This document shows positions 1 to 10,282 of a DNA stretch of 64,000 nucleotides, one piece after another. The translations under genes and the position numbers were made by a program. A model generated the notes under the pieces. The model made no database searches. It had not been told where the DNA came from and was given only the letters and a program-made list of their open reading frames with translations. Positions within the stretch are counted from its first letter, which is position 1; each line of letters opens with the position of its first letter. Source of the stretch: Emydura subglobosa (Eukaryota > Chordata > Testudines > Chelidae); the NCBI GenBank assembly GCA_007922225.1, contig ML679961.1, positions 72,830,890 through 72,894,889 on the forward strand, given 5' to 3'.

Positions 1-300
1 ATTCCCCCAAAACTTTGCTTGTGAAACTGGATTTATATTTCCTAATGCTTAAATTTGACAAAATAAATCCACAGGAATATTCACACCGTTTATTCAGATT
101 ATCCCAAAACTGATAATGTGATCACGAAGACCAGAGTGTATGTGTGCCCATCAGATCTGCTAACCTGGATATAATAGGTTTCTTTTGGAGGGGGTGTGTG
201 GACGTGCCCCTGGAATCGGGGAGCAGTGTCCGGGTCTGGCTCCCTCTCTGGGTCCTCCTCAGAGGGGGGACCCCCCCCTCCCGGCTACCTCTCACTGGGA

Positions 301-403
301 GCAGTCTGTGGCCAGGCCCTCAGGCAGGGCTGGCGAGGCAAGCAGTNNNNNNNNNNCAAGCAGTCTGTGGCCAGGCCCTCAGGCAGGGCTGGCGAGGCAA
401 GCA
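301..403. repeat. 41-bp tandem repeat interrupted by assembly gap
   Basis: The 44 bases at 301-344 are identical to 360-403. The left copy runs on into 'gt' before the gap, and the right copy is preceded by 'caa', so the junction is consistent with head-to-tail 41-bp units (cagtctgtgg ... aggcaag). The true copy number is hidden by the gap. Confidence 0.85.
347..356. other. Assembly gap of 10 N
   Basis: Ten consecutive N. The round length suggests an arbitrary placeholder. Every reading frame crossing it, such as those around 144-682, is unreliable. Confidence 0.99.
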
Positions 404-592
404 AGCTGCTCTTTGGAATGGCATGGCGGGGAAGGCTTCCTCACGGAGGATAGGGAAGGGGGGAGGGGGACGCAGGCCCGCCTGTCTCCACTGCGTCCCA
501 GCCCAGGGCCCTGGCAGTGGCAACAGCGTTTGCTACTGGGTCGGCGGGGCTCCTGCCACAACACGCCGTCCAGGTTGCCCCTGACTCAGCCA

Positions 593-1160
593 CTAACGTG
601 TGGTGATCCCTGGGCTTCTTCCTCCCTGAAACCCCCGGTACCTGCCTCCCTCTGGGTCGCTGAGGTTCGGTATACCAGCTAGGCCCTCCTCATCCATGGG
701 CGGTAGCTCCGGGAGCTCCATGGGCTCATCCTCGAAGGGTAGCTCCTCCAGGTCCTGTGGTCCCCAGGCTTCGGGCAGGGCCGGTAGGTCCTCGGGGTCC
801 CAGGCTTGGCCCTGCTCTGGCGGATCCAGCTCCGGCTCCAAGTGTTTCCGGGGGGTTCTCATCAGGCTCGTAGTCCTCAGGGAGCCCCGACGGGCCTTCT
901 TCCATCTCCCAGGCCATGGGGGTCTCTGGTGGTCCCTCCAACTCCCAGGCCGTAGGATACCTGGGGGAGGCCTCGGTCAATCCCCAGGCTGGGTTTAAGG
1001 CCGGCCACTCCCTCTCAGCCCAGCTCCCCGGCCCGGCCTTGGCTAGGAGCTCTGGAGGAGACATGTCCTTCCTCTTCAACTGCCTCCCTCCAACTGAGCT
1101 CGCTGGCCTGGCTCTTAAAGGCCTAGCTCTGCCCCCCTGCTTCCGGTCAGGTGGGGCCAC
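593..1160 (-). pseudogene. Broken Pro/Glu/Asp-rich reading frame, unknown protein
   Basis: Two overlapping minus-strand open frames (726-1160 and 593-862) share one unusual composition, rich in proline, glutamate, aspartate, leucine and tryptophan. The acidic proline-rich text leaves the first frame and continues in the second at about 845-865. A run of six G at 850-855 sits there, so one indel in the homopolymer would explain the switch. The first frame begins with a basic, Pro/Arg-rich stretch and then repeats short 'AWE.E' pieces. The second contains acidic repeats such as DPEDLP and EDEPMELPELPPMDEE, and stops at 593-595. There is no zinc knuckle, RT or integrase motif. It resembles a gag-like or low-complexity N-terminal protein in composition only. 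I do not recognise the family. Confidence 0.4.
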
Positions 1161-1640
1161 TGGGGCCTTTAAAGGCCTAGACCCACCCCCTTGCTTCTGG
1201 TCAGGGCTATCCCTGGGGCAGGCCTCTGTCAGCCAGGGTGGGTCTGGCTCCCTCTCTGGGCCCTCCTCAGAGGGGGACCACCCCTTCCGGCTACAGGGTG
1301 TTATCTGGTAGCATTCATGTTATTCTTCCATCCATATGGGAAGACCCCAGGCCAGTTTGTACAACCCAATGAAAAACTCCTATTCTGTTTATTGGGTTAG
1401 ATGACAAAAGAGAGACTAGGCCACTTAGTGAATTACATTAGAGCTGCAGCAAGCTTTGATATTCCCATTTTGATTAACAAGACCATCAAAGCTGGTGAGC
1501 TCTAGAAGGCAGCTTCTTCAGACTCTCGTCATCCAGGCTTTCATCCATCAGGGTTAGTATGCAAACTTGGCACACCTGCACATAACACCACAGTCACAAT
1601 TGCATACAACATTGCTATGCAATGAACTTCTGCTGTGGGG

Positions 1641-1740
1641 ACCCTGATACTGTGCACTAAAAGTTTTGTAGTGTGCTTTGAAATTTCAAACAGCAGTGCA
1701 GAAAGTACACTGCAAAACTTTTAGTGTATTGTAGCAGGGT
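1641..1740. repeat. Imperfect 33-bp inverted repeat, MITE-like
   Basis: 1641-1673 and 1708-1740 pair as inverted arms with 28 of 33 matches around the shared core 'cactaaaagttttg', separated by 34 bases. This is typical of a short palindromic DNA-transposon remnant. No target-site duplication is evident. Confidence 0.6.
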
Positions 1741-2377
1741 ACTCACGGTAACTTTGGGCAGTGAATGATGTTGTGCTGTACATTCACACCCTGGATTGCT
1801 GCACACTAAGTATACAGTTCTTAGACTTCAAGACCTTTGGGGAAGGGAGTTATCCTCTTACATTTTATAAAACACTTGCAACTAGTGGTGCTATATGAAT
1901 TTCAAATGATTCATTATATCTCTGAAGAGTAGACAGAAACTCAGTCCTAAAGGTTTCCTCTGAACAGTCCTAAATATACCCCTATCCAGCTAATGGAAAG
2001 GGTGCACCACAGGAGCAGAGAGAGAGGACAGCTGTGTTTTCCATCTATCTTATTAGCTGTGTGGGTTTCTTTATTTGATTTTTTTTCTTTTCATGTGTTG
2101 AAGTTGCTCTATCAGCTTCATGAAGGGGTTACAGAATATTGCGCAAGATTAACAGGAATTTCTAAGAGTGTCTCCAATTTGGGAATGAGGCTCATTGACT
2201 GAGGATGGGGAGAAAAGATGAGAAAGGGGCATCAAGACATGTGGATGAGGAAGAGTTTCATGGCAAAGAGAAGACAGAAAATATCCAGAAAATATCAGAG
2301 GAGAAAAGGAGGATACATTATTTTAGAAAAGACAAGAAGGGGATGCCAGGCTTGGTGTGTTTGGGGGTAGACTGTGT
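1741..2377. other. No gene; purine-rich end
   Basis: Single-copy AT-rich sequence to about 2200, then strongly purine-rich on the plus strand. Open frames here are at most about 80 codons with no recognisable motif. The 335 bases before 1641 are equally blank. Confidence 0.6.
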
Positions 2378-2403
2378 GGGGGGGGTGGAAGAGGGGAGGG
2401 GGG
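2378..2403 (+). other. Potential G-quadruplex tract
   Basis: G runs of 8, 4 and 6 lie within 26 bases (2378-2385, 2393-2396, 2398-2403). The first run can supply two G-tracts, so four tracts of three or more G with short loops are available. Confidence 0.5.
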
Positions 2404-2540
2404 TGGATACATTTAGATTTTCTGCTGGCTCCTGTCAATTTTCCCTTTAAAGGAATCTGTAATATTCTGACTAGGAGGAAGGGTATTTTAACAGAGGGTT
2501 AAATGAAGCGGATTGTTTGGTGGCAGGGTGGAGACATTAA

Positions 2541-2628
2541 AGGCCAGATCCTCAGCTGGTGTAGTCAGTGTAGTTCCATTTACTCCAATAGAGCTATGTT
2601 GATTTACTGCATTTGAGGATGTGGCTCT
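2541..2628. repeat. Old palindromic interspersed repeat ('agatcctcagctgg' type)
   Basis: The left arm 'ccagatcctcagctggtgta' pairs loosely with the right arm 'atttgaggatgtggctc' around 'ttccatttactccaatagagc'. This layout is familiar from amniote genomes, where the full element is a near-perfect palindrome. It is weathered here. Confidence 0.6.
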
Positions 2629-3164
2629 GAGGAAGTCATGGCAGTGTTTTATGAGAGGGTTATCCTCAATACAGTAATGGAAAAAAAGGGGAATTTCACC
2701 AGTTGGATGGTATCTTTCACCAAAGAGATGGCTGCATTTTCACTGTGGCTTTGTGTATGTAGATTATGAAGCATATTGGGATTCTTTGGAATGAAATGTG
2801 CTATCTGAAGGTAAAATACCATTGTTATTGTTCCCAATCCTAAATTTTGACTGCTCTGAATGAAAAAACACATCAGAGCAGTGAATGTTCTTGCCCTAGT
2901 TAAAATAAATGAAAAGTTAATTTAACACAGCACTGAAACAATCCAGTTGTGTTTTATCTGACCCCTCCAAATACTTCTGTCAAAGGAGTGAGATATGAAT
3001 GTCTGGATAAAGAAATAGCTTCGTTGTCTGGCTGCTTTGCATTTCATAACTGAATCCAAAATGCTAAGAGTGTTCATCTCTAACTCCCCAAAGAAGAATG
3101 CCGGATAGTTAGTCAACAGCAATAGCACACTCCTTTGATCATTACAGACTCACGGGTATTTGAA
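2629..3164. other. No gene seen
   Basis: AT-rich single-copy sequence. The only open frames (74 and 68 codons, minus strand) have no domain, signal or composition suggesting translation. Confidence 0.6.
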
Positions 3165-3500
3165 CTAAGATATGACCATCATTATTTCTTCCAGCCATTC
3201 TGTTTATCAAGCTGGAAACAGATTATTGCTTCATTTTGCATCACTTTGCAATTTATAGCAGTAAATGTTTTCTAATGGCAACCGTAGATGTCAGGCCATA
3301 ATAATAAAGCAGCAATATAATGAATCTGAGCCTGCTCTGCAGGGCTCATAAGGTAAAGTGAAAATAGATAGATTTAGAAGCCCTGCCAAGTAAGGTCTCT
3401 CTCCTCCCTCTCAGACCCTGTAATAAAGCAGTTTGGACACACCGTCAGACACTTCCTTGATTGCAATTTGACAGTGCTAGACAGCTATTTATTTTAAAAT
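3165..3500. promoter_or_regulatory. Repeat-free AT-rich stretch, possible conserved noncoding element
   Basis: No repeat family is recognised across this stretch. It has closely spaced homeodomain-like and POU-like words: 'ttgcatcactttgcaattta', 'cataataataaag', 'aatataatgaatc', 'gattgcaattt'. Such density is typical of developmental enhancers, but no function can be shown from sequence alone. Confidence 0.2.
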
Positions 3501-4189
3501 AAAAATGTGAACCTTCATTTATGTCTGATTATTATGAGCAGAGTTTGGTCTGCATCAAAATACCAAATCTGAACCCAGTTTAATTTTGATATTCGATCAG
3601 GATCAAAATGTGTAACTGGTCTCTGTCCTGTTTCAGAACAATTTGTAAGGGTGAGTGAGTAGTTTACTATCAATATAAGTAGTTCAATCAATAATTCATG
3701 TGCTAAACTGCCAACATGAGTGCCAGTGTCTATGCTTTTTGGGAGGTGGACAACTGTCCAAAAGGAGCTGGTCTTAAAACCAACAATTTAATTCATACAA
3801 GTCACTAAGTGAGCCAGTTGGTCCTGTCTGTCATCTACTATGGACCAGGGGTTCATCCAAGACAGGGAACTGGAAAAGAAAATATCTGTATCCAATTCAC
3901 AGTTGACTAGGCTCTCCATTCTATCTGTATATGCTAATTTCCATACTCATTTAAAAATGAAAATTCCCAAAATAAACCTTAGTCTAACCCAGTATGGCAG
4001 ATCTTATGTACTACTCAAGCCTTTGGTAATGGCTTGGCCCCATTTCACTTTTTGGGCCAAATATTTAGACTGCATAAATTGGAGTATCTTCAATGGAGTT
4101 ATGAAGATTTAAAACAACTGAGGATCTAGTCCTTGTTCTGTGAATGCTCTGTGCTTCACCACACACTCCTTCAGTCCATTCAATAAGCT
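3501..4189. other. No gene seen
   Basis: Single-copy. A 90-codon plus-strand frame (3840-4112) has no recognisable feature and probably opens by chance or belongs to the 5' side of the following repeat. Confidence 0.55.
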
Positions 4190-4625
4190 ACTGCTGGAAT
4201 CCTCTTTCTATGTTTTCTTTCCCTTTTTTGAGCCCCTATTCTGGTTTTTCCCTTACTTTCTTCTAGTCCTTGCCTTCAAGGTCCTTCCAAAACAATCTCC
4301 TCCTGCTTGGTACCTCTGTTCTCATTTCCTTCTAAGCCCCCTCTCACAAGCTCCACTCTGAAGCCTCCTTCCTAACCACAATATTTGTCTTATTTTTTCA
4401 TACTTCCCCTCATGCTTGGAATTGTCATTTTGTGCACCGTCATCCTGTCCTTTTAGATCATTCTTTCTGCAAAGCCATTGAAAAATGACCTCCCCAAGAT
4501 TCAACCTTGAACACTCATTGATACTGCAGTCTGTGTTATGTGGTCTGTACTGGAGTGTAAGCTTCTTGGGACAAAGACTTTGCTTCACTCTGGAGAGGAT
4601 AGTGAATTCTGTCAGCATCCATTAA
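4190..4625 (+). mobile_element. Degenerate LINE-type 3' tail, pyrimidine-rich (L2/CR1-group guess)
   Basis: The plus strand has the pyrimidine-rich character of a widespread reptilian repeat: 'agtccttgccttcaaggtcc', then 'ccccctctcacaag', ending in the hallmark 'agtgtaagcttcttgggac'. A related tail lies on the minus strand at 34600-34935. No intact coding frame survives. The superfamily label is from memory and uncertain. Confidence 0.45.
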
Positions 4626-5451
4626 GTTACTACTAATAATGGTTCAGTTTATTATTTTTGTCTGTTACTATGAGAACCTAGATTAACAATCAAATACCTC
4701 TAGAGTTGTTTTATTTTTGTGTTATGTTCTCTTTTTTTGAAGCCATTCTTCCTGGGATCTGATTGCCTAACAACAAAGGTGATTCCAAAGTAATAGTTCA
4801 TGAAGCCAACTTAAACCTTCTCCACTGGCCTGACTACTCCTAGAGTTCTCTTTCTGAGGGCTTCTGTTCCAAGTCCTACTTCTCTGAGTACTATTCCTAT
4901 ATCTCTCATCTCTGGCTGGGGTGATGAGCTAACTACTTTAGTAAGTCAGTAAAACTTTTAACCTTTTCCCATTAGGACAAACATTTACTAACTGGAGTAT
5001 TTCAAGCAAATGCTGCTAGCCTATTACACTCTGTGCATTGCTATGGTATCTGTGAACCTCTATGGCATGTGAAAGAGAGACTCGATATATTATAGCATCT
5101 CTGTATGAATCAGCATGATCCAGTGCCCTGATTTAGAACTTTATAACATCAGACATCCTCTTGCTTTTATCCTCATAACATCCAGCCAGCCAGAAAACTG
5201 TTTCTGTAGTTAATGGAGCAGGAACAAAGGAAATAAGAATAACAAATAGCTGAACAATTGTTCAAATAAAATATCTTCATTTTCCCCCTTTGTGTTTAAA
5301 TCTCTCTCTCTAGTTTAAAAGAAGTAAAGTATCCTTCTCATGCAGGTAACTACAATAAAAATCAAATAGTTGCCAGACAAAGGTGTGAAAAGGAATGTAT
5401 AAGTGGATGAGTGCAGCTCTGAAGAACATACTTCAAGGATGAGTATTGGTT
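4626..5451. other. No gene seen
   Basis: AT-rich single-copy DNA with no open frame of 60 codons or more and no recognised repeat. Confidence 0.6.
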
Positions 5452-5533
5452 GGATGCTACAGACGTCTACTGACCACTTCCGTTCATGTCAGTAGGAACT
5501 GCAGATGTTCAGCATTTGTGAAATCAGGTCCTG
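5452..5533. repeat. Palindromic interspersed repeat ('aaatcaggtcctg' type)
   Basis: The right half 'ggaactgcagatgttcagca' followed by 'tgaaatcaggtcctg' matches the short amniote repeat also seen at 48934-49002. The left arm is largely eroded. Confidence 0.55.
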
Positions 5534-6003
5534 TGCTTCCGAACATAAGTTTAAAATTCTAAATGAAGATCAAAGACCCCTAGTATAGGTCAAATGATAA
5601 TAAAATGAGTAAGGGGTGTAGCCAAATCATTTTAACCCTTTATTAATAAACTACCTATAAAATTCAGATCACAAAGTTGTTAATGCAGATTAGTTGGTGG
5701 TGCTTGCTTTGAAGTTGCACATGAATGAACATATAGCAAGCAATTCAAAACCTTCTTTGTTGGTGGAGTACAGTCATTTCAGATCAAGGCTGGAGTTCAT
5801 TAATACAGGAAGACAGAATCTGTTCTCTCTATAATGGGACATCGCAGCAACAGGCTTGGTCAGAAAGATTAATTAAACAAGAGAAGGTACAAAAAGACTT
5901 TTCTATTGGTGGTAACCATATACTGGTGTGTAAGCTCTATTCATTTCATCCGGGAAGTAGAAGTCCATTCTCTTTATCATTCTATTCTTGAGTCTGCCTT
6001 GGG

Positions 6004-6126
6004 GAAGTGACCTATGTCTCATTTTCTCTATCTGAGACATTTCCCAAGGATGTCATGAGACTTCATTAATACTTCCAAACCACTTTTAGATCTTTAGCTA
6101 CAAAACACTGTGTAAATGTTGTGTAT
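6004..6126 (+). repeat. MIR-type SINE 3' part
   Basis: 'tctcattttctctatctgag' followed by 'gtcatgagacttcatt' and 'caaaacactgtgtaaatg' is the order of the MIR/CORE-SINE 3' half in plus orientation, heavily diverged. Confidence 0.5.
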
Positions 6127-7094
6127 TGCTGCTACAGAAATTAAACAATGATAAAGTCAAGAATTGTGTATTGTAGAATGACATTAGCATTATAAGCTAT
6201 TTGAGTACTCTTTCTCCTTGTAATACATCAAGATGACACAATTATGCCTGGAAAAAAATCTTCCACTTTTGTACTGGGAAAATATAGTCAAGCAAAATGA
6301 CTAGTTTCCTTCATAAACAAATACCTATGGTCCATTCCTAGGCAAGTGACTAAGGATTAGGACTATTGGATCCTCATTATGTTGAGCATTTCTCATACCA
6401 ACTCTAGCCCCAAAGACTTCAGGTGCTACATAATAATAGGGTGAGTGAAGAATTAAGAATTAGGATAGTCATAATGGTGGGGTGAGGGAGAAACAATAGG
6501 GGGACAGAGGAGTCTTTCAGAAGAAATTTGAAAAGAGATGAGTCACAGAGAAATACAGGGGAAGGAGCTACAAATGGTAGCAATCAACTAAAGAAACACA
6601 TCATGGGCAATGGCATTACAACTGCTTCAGTACTGCTCTTCCATTGTTCTTTCACCATGCCCTGAGAGGGCTGAATGTAGGAATGAGAGAAAATATATCA
6701 TTCTCCAAGACCCATGCTGTCCTTATTGTCTGTGGTGAAACTGTGAAGAAGAGAACCAATTACGATGTGGTAGCTTTAGTGTGGACAACTGTCCACTAAG
6801 AACTGAACTGAAATAATCTCTAGGATTTTTTTATAGTGAATTGTAAAAGGGCTGTGCAGTAACTGACAATCTTTGGCTACCAAACAAGTTTTGATTTTTC
6901 TTCCTCTCAGGGAAAGAACTCCAAATAAATTATGTATAGATACCAAGAAGCAGAGAGAAGGGGAAAAATAACCATTGATCTTTTACACATCTCTGCTGAA
7001 CTTACTTGCTGTTGTTCAGGTCCAGGGCTCCCCTCCTTTAACCAGCAAAAAGAATTGCACAATCTGCTTCTAGCATTAATTCAGAAGTCAGACT
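6127..7094. other. No gene seen
   Basis: Single-copy, with a purine-rich patch at about 6470-6600. No open frame of 60 codons or more and no recognised repeat. Confidence 0.55.
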
Positions 7095-7393
7095 GAGGCT
7101 ACGTCTTCACTGATGGCAGCAATTTTGCCGCCGTCAGATCGATTTCTCTGGATCGATTGAGCGGTCAGTGAAGACCTGCTCAGTTGATCCAGAAATTGAC
7201 ATATTAAAACCGCCTTCTCAAGTGGCGTAGTACCGCGTCGACAGGAATGCGGTTCCCGTCCACGCAGTGCAGTGAAGATGGCGCACAGAACAGAAGTAGA
7301 GAAAGCAACAGAAGTTATGCAAGTTTTTTGTGTAGCTTGCGTAACTCCTGTCAACTGCTGCCGAATCTTGGAGGTAAGTGTAGACAAGCCCTG
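7095..7393 (+). mobile_element. MITE family A, copy 1
   Basis: A 299-bp non-autonomous DNA transposon. The left end 'aggctacgtcttcact' and the complement of the right end 'agtgtagacaagccct' form imperfect terminal inverted repeats. Its reverse complement aligns along its whole length with 57301-57606: 'ccgccgtc', 'gatccagaa', 'cgcagtgcag', 'tagcttgcgtaactcc' occur in the same order. The interior is CpG-rich compared with the flanks (for example 'gtaccgcgtcgacagg'). It encodes nothing; the 105- and 72-codon minus-strand frames across it are chance. The superfamily is undetermined because no clean target-site duplication is visible. Confidence 0.75.
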
Positions 7394-8154
7394 GGAAGCA
7401 GCCACTGCTAAGAATTTTTGGTGGATTAGAACACAAAGAGAGAGAGGCTGTGTGGCAGTTCCTCAGCAGGTATAAATCAGCATAGCATATTAGCTAGGAT
7501 AACAAGATGCGGATTTTCAGTTCCTATGTTCATTACATAAGATAATCACTATCTGGGATCTGGAAAAATATCCCCATTTCATGGCATGTTAGTGCTTGGC
7601 TTGGTTTAAAATTTCTTTGACCATCTGTTGTTGGCCACAGTCTGACATTAGGATGTTGAACTGAGATGGATCATTTGTCTATTTTGGAATGACATGGGCT
7701 GGCAGAAGGAGCAACTATCAAACTGAGTACCCCTTTATATCTTTCATTTGACTGTGGGAAATTATCCATTTTAAGTCCTGTATGTATGAAGAAGCCTCTG
7801 AGAACTGGAATCCCCTCTTGGTTAGGTGATGGTCTTCAGAGACCAAGAACTGGCTGTGAATATGACAATGTTTTTGTTCCTATTAAGCATACATTCTGTT
7901 CACAGCTGCTTGCATAATCCTGACACATACCCCAAAGCCTCGTGTAGAGTAAAATTATTCAGTGACATTTTAAATATATGTCCTTGTCTCTATTTGTGTT
8001 TCCTAAGTCTAGTAGATTTATTAGCAGTGAGGGAAGTTTCACGTTTTTTTTTAGTCTGCTGGAAAGTTGTTAGATCAGCTTAAAAGTTGCATTGATTTAA
8101 AACAAATAATTAAAGTTCATTTCATAACAAATTGATTTGAGCTGAACAGCTCTC
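7394..8154. other. No gene seen
   Basis: Single-copy AT-rich DNA. The 85-codon plus frame 7826-8083 is hydrophobic but shows no splice-site framing or family resemblance. Confidence 0.55.
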
Positions 8155-8450
8155 AAACTGCTAGGAATTCAATAAACAAAGTGAGGACTCAAATGAGTTC
8201 AGCTATCAAGCCTTTGTCATTCATCAACAAGCTAATCTGAGTCATCCTCGCTTACAAAGTAATAATTGCTCTCGTTCATCCTTTGTGGTGCCGTTATTGT
8301 TTTGCTGTTTGCTTTTTAGTAAATCAATTTCATCAAGAAAGATGGCCACTTTTTGGGTGTTTAAAATTTGCCTGAGAGCAACTCAGAGGCAATGCTATGG
8401 CAGAGCAAATAATGTCATCCTTGATTGGCAGGGTGTTCCATATAAGAATA
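8155..8450. promoter_or_regulatory. Repeat-free stretch with clustered SOX/TCF-like motifs
   Basis: ACAAAG or its complement CTTTGT occurs at 8176, 8212, 8254 and 8281, all within 111 bases, with 'gtaataattgct' and 'gttattgttttgc' between and beside them. No repeat family is recognised. This looks like an enhancer-type conserved noncoding element, by inference only. Confidence 0.25.
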
Positions 8451-8644
8451 TGCTAGAGTTAGAATGAACTATTTGCCCATCCCAGCATGTACTATATGAT
8501 CGAAGTACTTTCTGTTCTAAAGCTACAGAACTGGTTTCTTCACTCTCTTCTGGGGATAGAGAATGGCTCACCTAAAGTTTTGTTCTTAGTAGTTTCTTTT
8601 TCCTTGAGGCACAAAGTACAAAAGAACATAATAATTGCCACTGT

Positions 8645-9225
8645 GGACCGGAACCATGGGCCATCTGGTTCAGTGTCCTGTCTCTGACAGCAGCCAGTAC
8701 CACCTGCTTTAGGGGAAGGTGCAAAAATTCCCTGTAATGTGCAAATTTAAAATAATGTACCCATAGGGGATGTTTCTTCCTTCCCCCAGTCAGTTAGTGG
8801 TTTTTGCCCAGAAGCAAGAAGGTTTATATCCTTATTTATTTTTATTTTTCTAATCCTGTCAAATTTAATGTGGATTTTCTCATTTTATATATTTATGTAT
8901 ATATATATATACATTTTTTTAAATTTACTCATTTTTGGTCTCAATTATATCTAGTGGCAATGAGTTCCCCAGGTTAATTTTGTGGAATGTGTTTTTAAAA
9001 TATGTATTTAACAGCTTTTCATGTGTGGCTTGATACAGTGTCTGTTGAGTAGAAAGCCTCAATGTAAATGGGCTTTGACTGATGTCCTTGTTTTTGTACT
9101 GAAAGGGGTATATATCACCTGATGTACCTGTTCCATACCATTCACTTTTGGATTCCTTACAACCCCTCTGAGGTCTTGTCTGCACTATCTTTTCTTTCAT
9201 AATATTCCCCACAATTGCGACTATT
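8645..9225 (-). mobile_element. CR1-type LINE 3' region, minus strand
   Basis: The plus strand reads as the complement of a CR1-like tail: 'ggttcagtgtcctgtctctg', 'gcagccagtaccacctgctt', 'ggtttatatccttattt', 'cagttagtggtttttgccc', then 'gtggcaatgagttccccagg' and 'ccataccattca'. This order matches a common reptile and bird CR1 subfamily. It is truncated at its 5' side near 9225, and a (TA)n tract at 8897-8911 has grown inside it. The reverse-transcriptase frame is broken. Confidence 0.75.
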
Positions 9226-10282
9226 TGTGCAGTTCCCTCAGTTGAATCACCAGTGAGATCTGTAGTGTAAAGAAATGATGAGTAATCAGTCTACTTTAGT
9301 GCCATGGTGGAAAAAAATTAGGGAACAAAATGCTAATGGTAATATATCTTTTCATCTTCTTTCTGAATGAAAGAATATTAATCTTTTCATTCTCTAGTCA
9401 CATTGATGTTTTCATTCTCTAGTCTTTCCATGTCTCAAATCATTTTTGGTGCCCATCTCTTCACTCCTTCTATTGAAGTTGTATTGACTTTTGCTTTGGC
9501 ACTTTAAATTAAAGTACACAACCATCATGTAACTATTCTTTAATTATATAGTACTTTAACTTAACTCCTTTATTTATGGTTTCTGCTGCATCTTTGGCAT
9601 TGCAGTGAATAAAGGTGTCATTCTTTTGTGACAGCAGTCGGTGGAAAATTGGCTCTTGAGAGGAGATATACTTGATAACATAGGATAGACCTAGAAACTT
9701 TCTTCCTGTGTACTAGTTCCTATAGTGGCTCTGAAGTGCCTAACAAGTTTTGCCAGCAAATGTCAAATAATGAAAGAGTATTTACAGGCTTTAGTGGTTT
9801 GCAGTGTAATTATGCTTAATGAATCCAAAATTAACTTATGAAACCTGCACTTGTTTTAAAACATTAGCTAACTTGCCACATTCCAATTGATGCAGCATTT
9901 ATTATGGTCACCCTCAGTCACTATATGTCAATTACTGTGTAATTAAATGTTTGCAGTTACTATGTTAATAATCAGTAGGATATGAGAAGTGGCATTAGTA
10001 ATTCAATACTACAGGGTGCACTTTCCGTTCTGTCCGCAGAACTAAACTGATTCCCTAGCATGGTACAAGGCAGCAGCATGCTACAGGAGGTACCACTTTT
10101 CTGATTAGATGTAGAACCAAAGACCTGCTTTCTTCTGGCCATTACAAGTCCCATGGCACTTTTCAAGTGTCCTTTTTTCATGATGTCCTGACTAAAATCC
10201 AGATTGGATAACTATATTCTGACTTTCTACATTCTCCATACATTTTCTGTGTAGGTATTTATATTATCCCATCAAAATAATA
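9226..10282. other. No gene seen
   Basis: Single-copy. It contains a short direct repeat, 'ttttcattctctagtc' at 9384 and 9409. The 69-codon minus frame 9972-10181 has no recognisable feature. Confidence 0.55.

Larger units (their letters stand above)
195..1305 (-). mobile_element. GC-rich dispersed element of unknown family, minus strand
   Basis: The block is sharply GC-rich against AT-rich flanks (the shift is near 195 and near 1305), which is unlike the rest of the window. Read on the minus strand it starts with two tandem copies of a roughly 41-bp unit containing 'aggcctttaa' (plus-strand 1110-1150 and 1164-1204). It then carries a Pro/Glu-rich reading frame and ends near a 41-bp tandem repeat beside an assembly gap. 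A segment of about 55 bp, containing 'ctggctccctctctggg', occurs at both edges (233-288 and 1241-1294) in the same orientation, as short terminal repeats or a duplicated promoter or UTR unit would. No reverse transcriptase, transposase or protease motif is visible. I infer a fragment of a retroelement 5' region or a non-autonomous element. A GC-rich host exon is the alternative. Confidence 0.45.

Noticed and set aside
185..682. 165-codon plus-strand frame and overlapping frames at 144-584
   Set aside because: They cross the N gap and the tandem repeat, start at non-ATG codons, and lie opposite the more coherent minus-strand frame.
7088..7405. 105-codon minus frame as a gene
   Set aside because: It spans MITE family A, whose second copy does not keep the frame.
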